A stretch of DNA of 50,255 nt from Acidobacteriota bacterium. GTDB lineage: Bacteria > Acidobacteriota > JAAYUB01. Where the stretch lies: contig JAGOHA010000005.1 of assembly GCA_017996395.1 (NCBI GenBank), positions 14,026-64,280 on the forward strand, written 5' to 3'. This document shows positions 41,023 through 49,583 of this stretch, piece by piece (positions within the stretch are counted from its first letter, which is position 1; each line of letters opens with the position of its first letter). The notes under the pieces were generated by a model. It made no database searches and was not told the DNA's origin. It worked only from the letters and a program-made list of their open reading frames with translations. A program made the translations under genes and the position numbers.

Positions 41023-42483
41023 ATGAACGACACGAATCACGAGATTCTGAAGACCCAACAAAACGAGATCGAGAAGTTTCTGCTCGATTCGCGGGTCCAG
41101 CGGGTGGCCGGATTCCTCAGCCGCGGCAACGGCGATCGCCGGACGCTGTTCGAGCGGATGATGTACTCCTTCGATAACCCGTCGGCGCCCCGGTCCGACC
41201 GGCTGCTGTTCTATCCCCTGCACACGGTGTTCGAACACTTTCTCCGGACTCGCGACGCCAACGCCGACATGGTGAAGTTCAAGCTGTTCCACCACCGGCC
41301 CACGCTGCGGGCGCTGGTGAACACGTTTCGCAGCATCCATGCCTACGGTTTGACCGTGCCGCAGAAATTCCAGATGCCCCTGATGATCGTCTGGAACTTC
41401 ACCCAGGCCTGCAACCTGAAATGCATCCATTGCTATCAGGATGCCTGCAGCCGGCCGCTCCCAGACGAGCTGGATCTGGAGCAGAAGTTGAAGGTCGTGG
41501 ACGAAATGGGCCGGGCGTACGTCCCCTTCCTGGCGCTGGCCGGCGGCGAGCCGTTCATGGGCCGGTACTTCTGGGAGGTGCTCGAGCGGTGCCGGCAGTG
41601 GGGGATTCACGTCACCATCGCCTCCAACGGCACGATGCTGACTCCGGACGTGACCGCCCGGCTCGTGGAACACGGCGTCAAGTACGTCGAGGTCAGCCTG
41701 GACTCGGTGGATCCGGACAAACACGACACGTTCCGCGGCATACCCGGCGCCTGGCGCCGCGCCGTGGACGGCATCCGCACCGCCGCCGCGACACCCGGAC
41801 TGCGGGTGGGGCTGGCCGCCTGCATCTCCCGGATCAATTTCGATGAAGCCGACCAAATCATCCAGCTGGCCGTGGACATGGGCTGCTCCACCTTCGTGCA
41901 CTTCAATTACATTCCGGTGGGGCGCGGGATTCGGAACGACATCCACGACCTGGACCCCGAACAGCGGGAACAGCTGCTCCAAATCCTGGAACGCCGGCTG
42001 CAACGGAAAGAGATCAGCATCATGAGCACGGCGCCGCAGTTCGGTCGGGCCTGCTTCATGTACGCCGACATGGAGAGCCGCATGGCGCTCGGCCACGCCG
42101 GTTCTGGCTCCGGGTCCAAGACCCGCGTCCTGGCCAAATACATCGGCGGTTGCGGCTCGGCCCGGTGCTACTGTTCCCTGCAGCCCAACGGCGACGTCAC
42201 GCCGTGCGTCTACATCCCCCACCGCGTGGTGGGCAACGTCAAGCACCAGAGCATCCGGGAGATCTGGCAGACCAATGTCTACTTCGAAAAGTTGACGGAC
42301 CGGGAACTCCTGGGCGACCACTGCGGCGTGTGCGATTTCCGCCCCGTGTGCGGCGGCTGCCGCGCCCGCGCGGATGCCTACACGGGTGATATTCTGGCCG
42401 GTGATCCGGGCTGCATCCTCAATGCCGATTTGTGGGAGCGGCTGACCGCGGCCACAACCGAAAGCGCATCCGCAGACCGATGA
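41023..42483 (+). CDS. Radical SAM/SPASM-domain protein
   Basis: 486 residues. A 125-residue N-terminal extension of no known motif precedes the radical SAM core, which has CNLKCIHC (C130, C134, C137), LALAGGEPFM and EVSLDSVD. The SPASM region has GCGSARCYCSLQPNGDVTPC and CGVCDFRPVCGGCRAR for auxiliary iron-sulphur clusters. Such enzymes modify peptides or proteins (sactipeptides, PQQ, anaerobic sulfatase maturation) or haem-like cofactors. No precursor peptide is evident next to it. The AOR and carrier genes lie 2-5 kb away. Rare AOR-linked maturases with this fold are known, so that is one possibility. The start codon has only a weak Shine-Dalgarno. Confidence 0.9.
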   Translation: MNDTNHEILKTQQNEIEKFLLDSRVQRVAGFLSRGNGDRRTLFERMMYSFDNPSAPRSDRLLFYPLHTVFEHFLRTRDANADMVKFKLFHHRPTLRALVNTFRSIHAYGLTVPQKFQMPLMIVWNFTQACNLKCIHCYQDACSRPLPDELDLEQKLKVVDEMGRAYVPFLALAGGEPFMGRYFWEVLERCRQWGIHVTIASNGTMLTPDVTARLVEHGVKYVEVSLDSVDPDKHDTFRGIPGAWRRAVDGIRTAAATPGLRVGLAACISRINFDEADQIIQLAVDMGCSTFVHFNYIPVGRGIRNDIHDLDPEQREQLLQILERRLQRKEISIMSTAPQFGRACFMYADMESRMALGHAGSGSGSKTRVLAKYIGGCGSARCYCSLQPNGDVTPCVYIPHRVVGNVKHQSIREIWQTNVYFEKLTDRELLGDHCGVCDFRPVCGGCRARADAYTGDILAGDPGCILNADLWERLTAATTESASADR

Positions 42484-42578
42484 TCCGCCGGGCCGTCGCG
42501 GGATGATGCCCGCCGCCGGATGCTCCGGACCGGCCGCCGCTGATGGCGGCGGCACCTTGCCGGGGAGACAGCCCCAAC

Positions 42579-43628
42579 ATGATCGCAGCGGCGATGATTC
42601 TCGCGGCCGGCTATGCCACGCGGCTGCGTCCGCTCAGCGACGAAATCCCCAAAGCCTGCCTGCCGGTGCTCGGCCGGCCGCTGGTTCACCACCTGCTCGA
42701 CTGGCTGGGCCCGTGGGGCGTGGAGGATGTGGCCGTCAACCTCCATCACCTGCCCGACGCGGTGCGCCGGGCGGTGACCGCCTACGACGGTCGCCCCTTC
42801 CGGTTCCATTTTTCCGAGGAGCGGGGGCCGATCCTGCTCACCGCCGGCGCGCTGGCGCCGCTGCGCGACTGCTTCGCCGGCTGCGGCACGTTCCTCCTGG
42901 TCAACGCGAAGATCGTCACCACGATCGACCTGGCCCCGGCGCTGGCCGCCCACCGGGCGGGCGGCAGCCTGGCCACGATGGTCCTGACGCCGAACCGGCG
43001 GCGCGATCCGTTCACCCATGTGCAACTGAACGCCGACGGCTGCATCGGCGGCTACGTGCCGTTCGACGAAGCGGACGGGCGGGCGGATCCGCTCCTGGCG
43101 TTCACCGGCATCCATCTGCTGGAGCCGCGGGTGCTGGATTTCATCCCCGCCGGCCGGCCCTTCGACACCATCCGGCACCTCTACCCCGCGCTGGCGGCGG
43201 CCGGCCACCCGGTGCGCGGGTTCGTCGCGGACGGCGACTGGCTGGAATTCTCCACCCCCGGCCGGTACCTGCGCAACAGTTTGGAGCTGCTCCGGGCGGG
43301 CGGGCTGGACAACTGGACCACCTGGAACGTGATGCTCGATCCGGCCGCCCGGGTGCGCGAGACCGTGTTCGGCGAACACGTGGTCGTGGACGCCGGCGCC
43401 GCGGTGGCGCGCAGCCTGCTCCTGGGCCGCAACACCGTGAGCGCCGGGGCGACGGTGGAGGACTGCATCGTGGCGCCGGGCGTGGACGTGCCGCCGGGCG
43501 CGTGGCGCCGCGCGCTGCTGGCCTTCGGGACCGGCCAAACGGCGGAGCCGACGATGAAGCTGAACGCGTATCCGCTCGAGGCGGCGGCCGGCCCGGGCGC
43601 CGGAGCCGGCGGTCCGTCCGAGGGTTGA
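42579..43628 (+). CDS. Sugar-phosphate nucleotidyltransferase (NDP-sugar pyrophosphorylase type)
   Basis: 349 residues from ATG 42579; the frame also allows ATG 42543, but GGGGAG lies between the two. AMILAAGYATRLRPLSDEIPKACLPV is the nucleotide-binding signature of the family, with the lysine of PKACLPVLGRP. VNLHHL, LVNAKIV and the C-terminal GDWLEFSTPGRYL fit a MurU/GlmU-like enzyme, followed by a short left-handed-helix end (FGEHVVVDAGAAVARSLLLG). The sugar cannot be told from sequence. It follows the radical SAM gene by 95 bp and may share its transcript. Confidence 0.88.
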   Translation: MIAAAMILAAGYATRLRPLSDEIPKACLPVLGRPLVHHLLDWLGPWGVEDVAVNLHHLPDAVRRAVTAYDGRPFRFHFSEERGPILLTAGALAPLRDCFAGCGTFLLVNAKIVTTIDLAPALAAHRAGGSLATMVLTPNRRRDPFTHVQLNADGCIGGYVPFDEADGRADPLLAFTGIHLLEPRVLDFIPAGRPFDTIRHLYPALAAAGHPVRGFVADGDWLEFSTPGRYLRNSLELLRAGGLDNWTTWNVMLDPAARVRETVFGEHVVVDAGAAVARSLLLGRNTVSAGATVEDCIVAPGVDVPPGAWRRALLAFGTGQTAEPTMKLNAYPLEAAAGPGAGAGGPSEG

Positions 43629-43683
43629 GTGGATCCGCTGTCGGCGCTGGAACAGATTGTCCTGGGAGGAGGTTGATTCCGCT

Positions 43684-44757
43684 GTGAGAGGCCGTGCACT
43701 GTGGATGCTCGCCGCCTGGCTGCTGGCGCTGACCGCCTGGGCGACCGGCCAGGCGGTCCGCGTCAAGATGAAGAATGGGGATGTGCTGTCCGGCACGCTC
43801 GTGGCGCTGGACGGCTCGCGGGCGGTGTTCCGGACCGACTATGCCCCGGGGTTGGAATTGCCGCTGGAGCGGGTGGCCGAAGTGACAGGCAACGCGGCCG
43901 TCCGGCTGCAGCTCGACGACGACACCACGCTGCGGACCACGCTGACGGGCTGGGCGGACGGCGTGTTTCATCTGGCCAGCGGCGACCACACGTTCACCCT
44001 CGCCCAGGCCCGGGTCCGGGGCATCGCGCTGGAGCCGGCGGCCGCTGAACCGGCGACGGATCTCCGTGCGATCGCGGTCCGGGTGGACGGGCTGGACGAA
44101 GTCCGGCCGAAGCGCTGGAGCGGCGCGGTCAATTTCGGCTACACCCTGGCGCGGGGCAACGCGTCATCCGACGATCTGTTGCTGCGGACCTCCGCGCGCT
44201 ACGCGCGGCAGCGCGACACGTTTTCCGCCAGTGCCCATACGCTCTACGGCGTGCTGAACGAGGCCACGTCACGGAACGAGGTGTACGGTTCGTTCCGGTA
44301 CGACTACAAGCTGCCGAAACGGTATTTCGTGTTCGGCTCGGTGAGCGGGGAGTACGATGAAGTGGAAGGGATCGACCTGCGCCACACGTGGAACGCGGGC
44401 GTCGGCTACAGTCTGATCACCCGGCCGGCGCTGAGCCTGGACGTGGGAACCGGTGTCGGTTTTCTCCAGGAGGTCTACCCCAGCCTGTCCAACCGGAGCG
44501 ACGGCAGCACCCTGCTCGAGGGACATCTGAACTGGAAGCTGAACGACCGCGTCGCGTTCACCCAGAACCTGCTGGTCATTCCATACCTGACCGGCGATTC
44601 ACGGTACCGCACGATCCTGGACGCCACGCTGAACCTGACCGTGAATCGCATGTTCAAGTTCAACATCGGCATGCTCAACCGGTACGATTCGCGGCCGCTC
44701 CCCGACGTGGAGCACAACGATTTCACCATGTTCACGGGAGTCGGCTGGATCTTCTGA
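43684..44757 (+). CDS. DUF481-family outer membrane protein
   Basis: 357 residues from GTG 43684; AGGAGG lies 11 bases upstream, inside the longer frame that starts at TTG 43657. A signal sequence (about 1-25) is followed by an N-terminal beta domain (VRVKMKNGDVLSGTLVALDG) and a beta-barrel: GAVNFGYTLARGNASSDDL, YGSFRYDYKLPKRYFVFGS and a final strand ending GVGWIF, an aromatic end typical of outer membrane proteins. DUF481 proteins (YdiY) respond to salt in some bacteria; the role here is not known. It follows the nucleotidyltransferase by 55 bp. Confidence 0.85.
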   Translation: MRGRALWMLAAWLLALTAWATGQAVRVKMKNGDVLSGTLVALDGSRAVFRTDYAPGLELPLERVAEVTGNAAVRLQLDDDTTLRTTLTGWADGVFHLASGDHTFTLAQARVRGIALEPAAAEPATDLRAIAVRVDGLDEVRPKRWSGAVNFGYTLARGNASSDDLLLRTSARYARQRDTFSASAHTLYGVLNEATSRNEVYGSFRYDYKLPKRYFVFGSVSGEYDEVEGIDLRHTWNAGVGYSLITRPALSLDVGTGVGFLQEVYPSLSNRSDGSTLLEGHLNWKLNDRVAFTQNLLVIPYLTGDSRYRTILDATLNLTVNRMFKFNIGMLNRYDSRPLPDVEHNDFTMFTGVGWIF

Positions 44758-44835
44758 GGGCGATCGGGTGCACCGTGGGCCGCGCTCCGGGACCGGGGCC
44801 GGCCGGAGTACCGCGCCGTCGGGCGGAGGGAACGA

Positions 44836-45588
44836 ATGATGCAGCCACCGCCGCTGTTCCGGCGCCAGCCGGGCGCGGCACCGTTGATCGGCGCCCACCG
44901 GGGCGCCCATGACGGCGAGCGCCCCGAAAACACGGCGGCGGCTTTCCGGCGGGCGATCGAGCTCGGGTGCGACCTCGTGGAGCTCGACGTCCGGCGGACC
45001 GCGGACGGCGAGCTCCTCGTGTTCCATGACGCCGCCATCGGGGGACGGGCGATCGCGGCGATGACCGCGGCCGAAGCCCGCGGTGCGGCGGCGCGTCAGG
45101 GTATCGACATCCCGACGCTGGACGAGGCGCTTGGCATCTGCACCGGCCGGATCCTGGTGGATATCGAGATCAAGGACCCGGCCGCGGCCGCCGCCGCGGC
45201 CGCGACGGCCGCCCGGCTGCTTCCGCCGGACTCATTTCTGCTCTCCTCGTTTTCCCGACGGGCGCTGCGGATCGTGCAGCGAAGCTTCCCCGCGCTGCCG
45301 CGGGGCTGGATTGTGGGGCGTGCGGTCCCGGGCGGATGGCAGATGCTGGCGAAGCTGGCGGTCGGGCCGCTGGCCGGCCTGTCCGGCCGGCCGGCGTGCC
45401 TGATCCTCGAACACCGCCTGGTGGTCGCCGGCTCGGCCGGGGGAGGGGGCGCCCCGTTGCTCCCCTGGCTGGCCTGGACGGTCAACGACCCGGCTGAAGC
45501 CGGCCACCTGGCCGATCTCGGCGCCTGGGCGCTCGTCACCGACGTCCCGGACGCCCTGCTGGCGTGGCGCCGGGGCGCGGGCCGCTAG
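44836..45588 (+). CDS. Glycerophosphodiester phosphodiesterase (GDPD)
   Basis: 250 residues, no signal peptide. GAHRG (H21, R22), ENT (E31), ELDV (E50, D52) and FHD (H65) give the full GDPD catalytic set, and VDIEIK and WTVND follow later. The enzyme splits glycerophosphodiesters from phospholipid turnover into glycerol-3-phosphate and alcohols, needing a divalent metal. ATG 44836 has GGAGGG upstream. Its TAG stop shares CTAG with the stop of the convergent propeller gene. Confidence 0.92.
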   Translation: MMQPPPLFRRQPGAAPLIGAHRGAHDGERPENTAAAFRRAIELGCDLVELDVRRTADGELLVFHDAAIGGRAIAAMTAAEARGAAARQGIDIPTLDEALGICTGRILVDIEIKDPAAAAAAAATAARLLPPDSFLLSSFSRRALRIVQRSFPALPRGWIVGRAVPGGWQMLAKLAVGPLAGLSGRPACLILEHRLVVAGSAGGGGAPLLPWLAWTVNDPAEAGHLADLGAWALVTDVPDALLAWRRGAGR

Positions 45589-48194
45589 TTCCGCGGCACG
45601 GCCGACAGCAACCGGGAATTGTTATCCAGGAACAGCTCGAACGCCACGACGGGTCCCGTGGCATCCAGGACCACGTAGCCGCCCAGTTGCGGCCACGCCG
45701 CCGGGATCATGTTGCTGAGCAGCCCGAGGTAGCGGCTGTCGGCCTCCAGGTGCAGGACGTGCGTGCCGGTGAGCGTGCCGTTCTGACCGTAGATCCAGAC
45801 GGTCGCGTCCACGGGGTAGGTGTTGAAATTGCACACGCTGATGCCGTTGAAGTACATCAGCGTTCCGTCGCCCACCGGGCCGTGCGCCACGTGGCTGAAG
45901 ACGGCCTGCCGTGCGGGAGCGGTCTCCAGGGCCAGGCAGGATTCGAAGGCCGGCAGGGCGTTCAGGCCGTCGCCGAACACCACGTCGCCGAGGAGTCCGG
46001 TGCGATCGGATGTGATCTTCACATTGCCGGTCACGTAAGGCGGGCGGGTGGCGGGGTCCGGCAGGCTGAACGCCTGCCAGGCGGGAACGACGAGCTGCTG
46101 CCCGGCGGTGAGCGCGTAGTTGGCCGTGGTGCTGGCGGCGTCGGCGTCGTCGGTGAAGGCGAGGGTCACCTGGGCCGTCTCCGCCGCCGTGTTGATCACG
46201 TGGAAGACGGTGTCGTACGGATTGATGAACGCCGGCTGCTCGCCGCCGCTGGCCACATGGGCGCTGTACAGCGTGCCCACTTTCGGATCCCACTGCAGCG
46301 GGACCGAGTGGACGGTGACGACTCCGCCCCCGGCGTTCAGATGGCGGATCATGGCAAAGCCCACCACGCCGTACCCGTCGTCGGTGGTCCCGACGAGATA
46401 GCCGTCGGGCAGGTCCAGGAAGCTCTCGTTGCGGAAGAAGAGATCGTGCATCGTGCCCGTCAGCATGTGCCGACCCTCCAGATCCGTTTCCATGAAGGCG
46501 ATCTGCGTTCCGGTGGCGTTCCGGAGCGAAAGCTCCACGTGGATCGTGGTGTCGTACGGGTTGAGGATGAACAGCTCGGTCTGCACGGTGTAGACGCCGC
46601 CGTCGAAATGCTCCTGGACGTGGGTGACGGTGTAGTCCTCGAACACGCCGTCGGTGGCGATCGTGCCGTCCATGTAGTCGCCGGTCAGATTGGTGTTCAG
46701 GAAGAACGCCCGGGCGGTGAGGCTGTTGCTGATCACCCGGAGCCAGCCGGTGTGGGTGCCGGCGGGCAGGCCGAGCTGGATGTCGCCGATGAACGAGAAC
46801 TGGGTCAGGGGTTCCATGAGCTGGGCGGCGCCGTTGTTGGTGCCGACGAGCAGCTCGCCGTCGTTGTCGTAGCCGTAGATCAGCAGGCTCTGCGAACCGT
46901 TCACGGGATTGCTCACCCCGTAGCCGGTAAACTCGCCGGTGCCGGTGCGGAAGAACGGAAAGTCGATGATGGCGGGCGCCAGGCAGAAGATGGAGGTGCT
47001 GTCCTCGCCCAGGGCGCGGCCCACGTTGAGCCCGGCCAGGAACTGCTCGTCGGGCGAAACGGCCAGGTCCTCCGGCGCCGAACCGGTGTCGCGGAAGGCG
47101 TAGCCGCCGGTCAGGCAGTCGAAGATCATCAGCTCGTCGCTGCCCACCGAATGGATCAGGCCCGTCCGGTTGTCCGATAGCACGGCGATGTTGTTGTACC
47201 CGTCGAAGTCGGCGAAGCCCAGGGCGTCGGTGATGGTGCGGAGGAGTTCCAGCGAGCCGGCGTCGATCACGTAGAGGCGGTTCAGCACAATCGACGACGC
47301 GACCAGGCGGGCGCCGTCGGGCGTGATGGCGATCCGGCTGAGGCTGGCATCCGGCGTGGCCTCGCCCGGGATGTCCAGGTACGGTTGGTTGGCGTAGTTG
47401 CCGATCTCGAAGGCGACCACGTCGTTGTACTGGGGATCGCAGACGAAACCCCACCGGCTGTCGGGGGAGAACACGATGTTGTTGAGGCAGAGAAAGTCGG
47501 AGCCCGTGCGGTCGAAGTCGGCGTCCACCACCACGAACGTGTGCTGGACGGCGAAAGTGGGTTCGTTGAACAGGTCGATGACGCTGATCTGGTCGTCGTC
47601 GTTCCGCCCGTTGCAGAGCACGAACGCGCGCTGGCCGTCGGGGGAGACGTACGTCCGGGCGGGGCCGGTGCCCGTGTTGGCCCACAGCGTCGCGTGATGC
47701 AGATCGCCCGGCGCGATGGTCACCCGGAACACGTAAATCTGGTTGACGGTGGTCCGGGCGTCGCAGACGAAGCCGTAGTCGCCGGTCGGGCTGAAGGCGA
47801 TGTTGTTGTAGTAGGCGAAGTCGGTGAGAACCGGCGGCGTGTAGGTGGCGGTCTGGAAATCGGCGAGGCGGATGATGGTCACCGTGTTGCTGTCGATGTT
47901 CAGCACGCAGGCGTGCAGGCCGTCGGGGGCCAGGTAGATGCCGGCCGGCTCCTGGCCGGTGGCGACATAGGCGACGATGTTGTCGGTCCAGCGGTAGGGG
48001 TCGAAGACGATCACCCGCGAGTTCTGGGGATCGGTGACCAGCCCCAACAGCCCGTCGGCCGTGAACACGGCGTTGTTGTAGAAGCCGAAATCCTCGTCGC
48101 CGGCGACGACTTCACCCATCAGGATCTGGGCCGCCGCGGCGGCGGTGAGCCCGGCGATGAGGATCAGTCCGATCAGGGCACGTTGACGGTTCAT
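45585..48194 (-). CDS. Large secreted beta-propeller protein
   Basis: 869 residues. A signal sequence (1-23, TAAAAAQ) precedes an N-terminal propeller of YncE type (about 30-430). It contains four spaced copies of a motif like YNNIAFSPTGDYGFVCD (at about 38, 128, 238 and 338). The C-terminal half is beta-rich and has two copies of an NPYDTTIHV-like motif (ILNPYDTTIHVELSLRN and FINPYDTVFHVINTAAE), like repeats of adhesion or carbohydrate-binding sandwich domains. No enzyme motif is visible. GGGAGG lies seven bases before the ATG. It starts 27 bp after asnS on the same strand, so it may be read from the asnS promoter. Confidence 0.8.
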   Translation of the reverse strand: MNRQRALIGLILIAGLTAAAAAQILMGEVVAGDEDFGFYNNAVFTADGLLGLVTDPQNSRVIVFDPYRWTDNIVAYVATGQEPAGIYLAPDGLHACVLNIDSNTVTIIRLADFQTATYTPPVLTDFAYYNNIAFSPTGDYGFVCDARTTVNQIYVFRVTIAPGDLHHATLWANTGTGPARTYVSPDGQRAFVLCNGRNDDDQISVIDLFNEPTFAVQHTFVVVDADFDRTGSDFLCLNNIVFSPDSRWGFVCDPQYNDVVAFEIGNYANQPYLDIPGEATPDASLSRIAITPDGARLVASSIVLNRLYVIDAGSLELLRTITDALGFADFDGYNNIAVLSDNRTGLIHSVGSDELMIFDCLTGGYAFRDTGSAPEDLAVSPDEQFLAGLNVGRALGEDSTSIFCLAPAIIDFPFFRTGTGEFTGYGVSNPVNGSQSLLIYGYDNDGELLVGTNNGAAQLMEPLTQFSFIGDIQLGLPAGTHTGWLRVISNSLTARAFFLNTNLTGDYMDGTIATDGVFEDYTVTHVQEHFDGGVYTVQTELFILNPYDTTIHVELSLRNATGTQIAFMETDLEGRHMLTGTMHDLFFRNESFLDLPDGYLVGTTDDGYGVVGFAMIRHLNAGGGVVTVHSVPLQWDPKVGTLYSAHVASGGEQPAFINPYDTVFHVINTAAETAQVTLAFTDDADAASTTANYALTAGQQLVVPAWQAFSLPDPATRPPYVTGNVKITSDRTGLLGDVVFGDGLNALPAFESCLALETAPARQAVFSHVAHGPVGDGTLMYFNGISVCNFNTYPVDATVWIYGQNGTLTGTHVLHLEADSRYLGLLSNMIPAAWPQLGGYVVLDATGPVVAFELFLDNNSRLLSAVPRN

Positions 48195-48221
48195 GGTGCT
48201 GACCTCCCGGTTGTCACGACG

Positions 48222-49514
48222 TCAGGGATAAATTTTATACAGCATGCGGGGGAAGGCGATGGTCTCCCGGATGTGCTCCAGGCCGCACAGCCAGGCAACG
48301 CACCGCTCGATGCCCATACCGAAGCCGCCGTGGGGGCAGGTGCCGTAGCGGCGCAGGTCCAGGTACCACTGGAACGCCGCTTCGGGCAGCCCGTGCTCGC
48401 GGATGCGCGCCTGCAGCTTGTCCAGGTCCGCCAGGCGCTGGCCGCCGCCGATCACCTCGCCGTAGCCCTCGGGAGCCAGCACGTCCACGCAGAGGGCCTT
48501 GCCGGGATCGGCCGGGTCGGTCTCCATGTAAAAGGCCTTGATCGCGGCAGGGTAGCGGTGGACCATCACCGGCCGGTCGAACCCCTCGCTGACCAGGGTC
48601 TCGTCGGTGCCGCCGAAGTCGCCGCCGTACACGAACTCAGTGCCTTTCCCCTCGAGCATCTTGGCGGCGTCGTCGTAAGCCAGACGGGGGAACGGCGCCC
48701 GGACGTTCTCCAGCTTGGACGTGTCGCGCTCCAGCACCTTGAGCTCCTCATGGCGCGTATCGAGAACGTAGGCGACGATGTAACTGATGAAGTTCTCGGC
48801 CAGCGCCATCACGTCGTCGAGGGTGGCCCAGGCCATCTCCGGCTCGATCATCCAGAACTCCATCAGGTGGCGGCGGGTCTTCGATTTCTCGGCCCGGAAG
48901 GTGGGCCCGAAGCAGTACACCTTGCCGAACGCCATGGCCGTCGCCTCGTTGTAGAGCTGGCCGCTCTGGGTGAGATAAGCCTTGTCGTCGAAGTACTGCG
49001 TCTCGAACAGGGTGGTGGTGCCCTCGCAGGCGTTGGGCGTGAAGATGGGCGTGTCCACCAGGGTGAAGCCGTTGGTGTCCAGGTAGTCGCGGCAGGCCTT
49101 GATGATGGCGTGGCGGACCCGGATCACCGCGTGCTGACGGCGGGAACGCAGCCAGAGGTGGCGGTTCTCCATGAGGAACGCGGTCCCGTGCTCCTTCTTG
49201 GTGATGGGGTAGTCGGCGACCGCCTGGACCACCTCCAGGCCGGTGACGTCCATCTCGTGTCCGCCGGCGGCGCGGGCCTCGGCGCGGACGCGGCCGGTGA
49301 CGATCAGGCTCGACTCCAGGCCGATTGCCTCGGCCTGCGCGAACACGTCCGGGGCGACGTTGTTCTTGGCCATCACGCACTGCATGATGCCCGTGCCGTC
49401 ACGCAGGATCAGGAACAGGATCTTGCCGCTCGAGCGGCGGTTGTACAGCCAGCCCTTGAGAGTAACCGTCTGGTCGACGAACCGGGCAGCGGTTTCGATG
49501 GTGAACGCGGACAT
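48222..49514 (-). CDS. asnS: Asparaginyl-tRNA synthetase
   Basis: 430 residues, close to the bacterial AsnS length. The anticodon-binding OB fold is at the N-terminus ([24 protein letters not shown]). Class II motifs: motif 2 in [21 protein letters not shown] and motif 3 in [15 protein letters not shown]. The ending [15 protein letters not shown] distinguishes AsnS from AspRS. It charges tRNA-Asn in the cytoplasm. The start has GGAGG upstream and its own promoter. Confidence 0.96.
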   Translation of the reverse strand: MSAFTIETAARFVDQTVTLKGWLYNRRSSGKILFLILRDGTGIMQCVMAKNNVAPDVFAQAEAIGLESSLIVTGRVRAEARAAGGHEMDVTGLEVVQAVADYPITKKEHGTAFLMENRHLWLRSRRQHAVIRVRHAIIKACRDYLDTNGFTLVDTPIFTPNACEGTTTLFETQYFDDKAYLTQSGQLYNEATAMAFGKVYCFGPTFRAEKSKTRRHLMEFWMIEPEMAWATLDDVMALAENFISYIVAYVLDTRHEELKVLERDTSKLENVRAPFPRLAYDDAAKMLEGKGTEFVYGGDFGGTDETLVSEGFDRPVMVHRYPAAIKAFYMETDPADPGKALCVDVLAPEGYGEVIGGGQRLADLDKLQARIREHGLPEAAFQWYLDLRRYGTCPHGGFGMGIERCVAWLCGLEHIRETIAFPRMLYKIYP

Positions 49515-49547
49515 GATACCTCCGGCAGGGGGAGACAGATTTCACCG

Positions 49548-49576
49548 ATGATAATCAAAGTTGCGCCAAAAGACAA
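49548..49576 (-). promoter_or_regulatory. Sigma-70-type promoter of asnS
   Basis: On the minus strand, TTGTCT (49571-49576), 17-bp spacer, TATCAT (49548-49553), 33 bases before the ATG. Confidence 0.6.
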
Positions 49577-49583
49577 TGACCGA

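Noticed and set aside
45622..47685. 687-codon minus-strand frame inside the propeller gene
   Set aside because: Arginine/proline-rich alternative frame; the other frame has a signal peptide and repeats.
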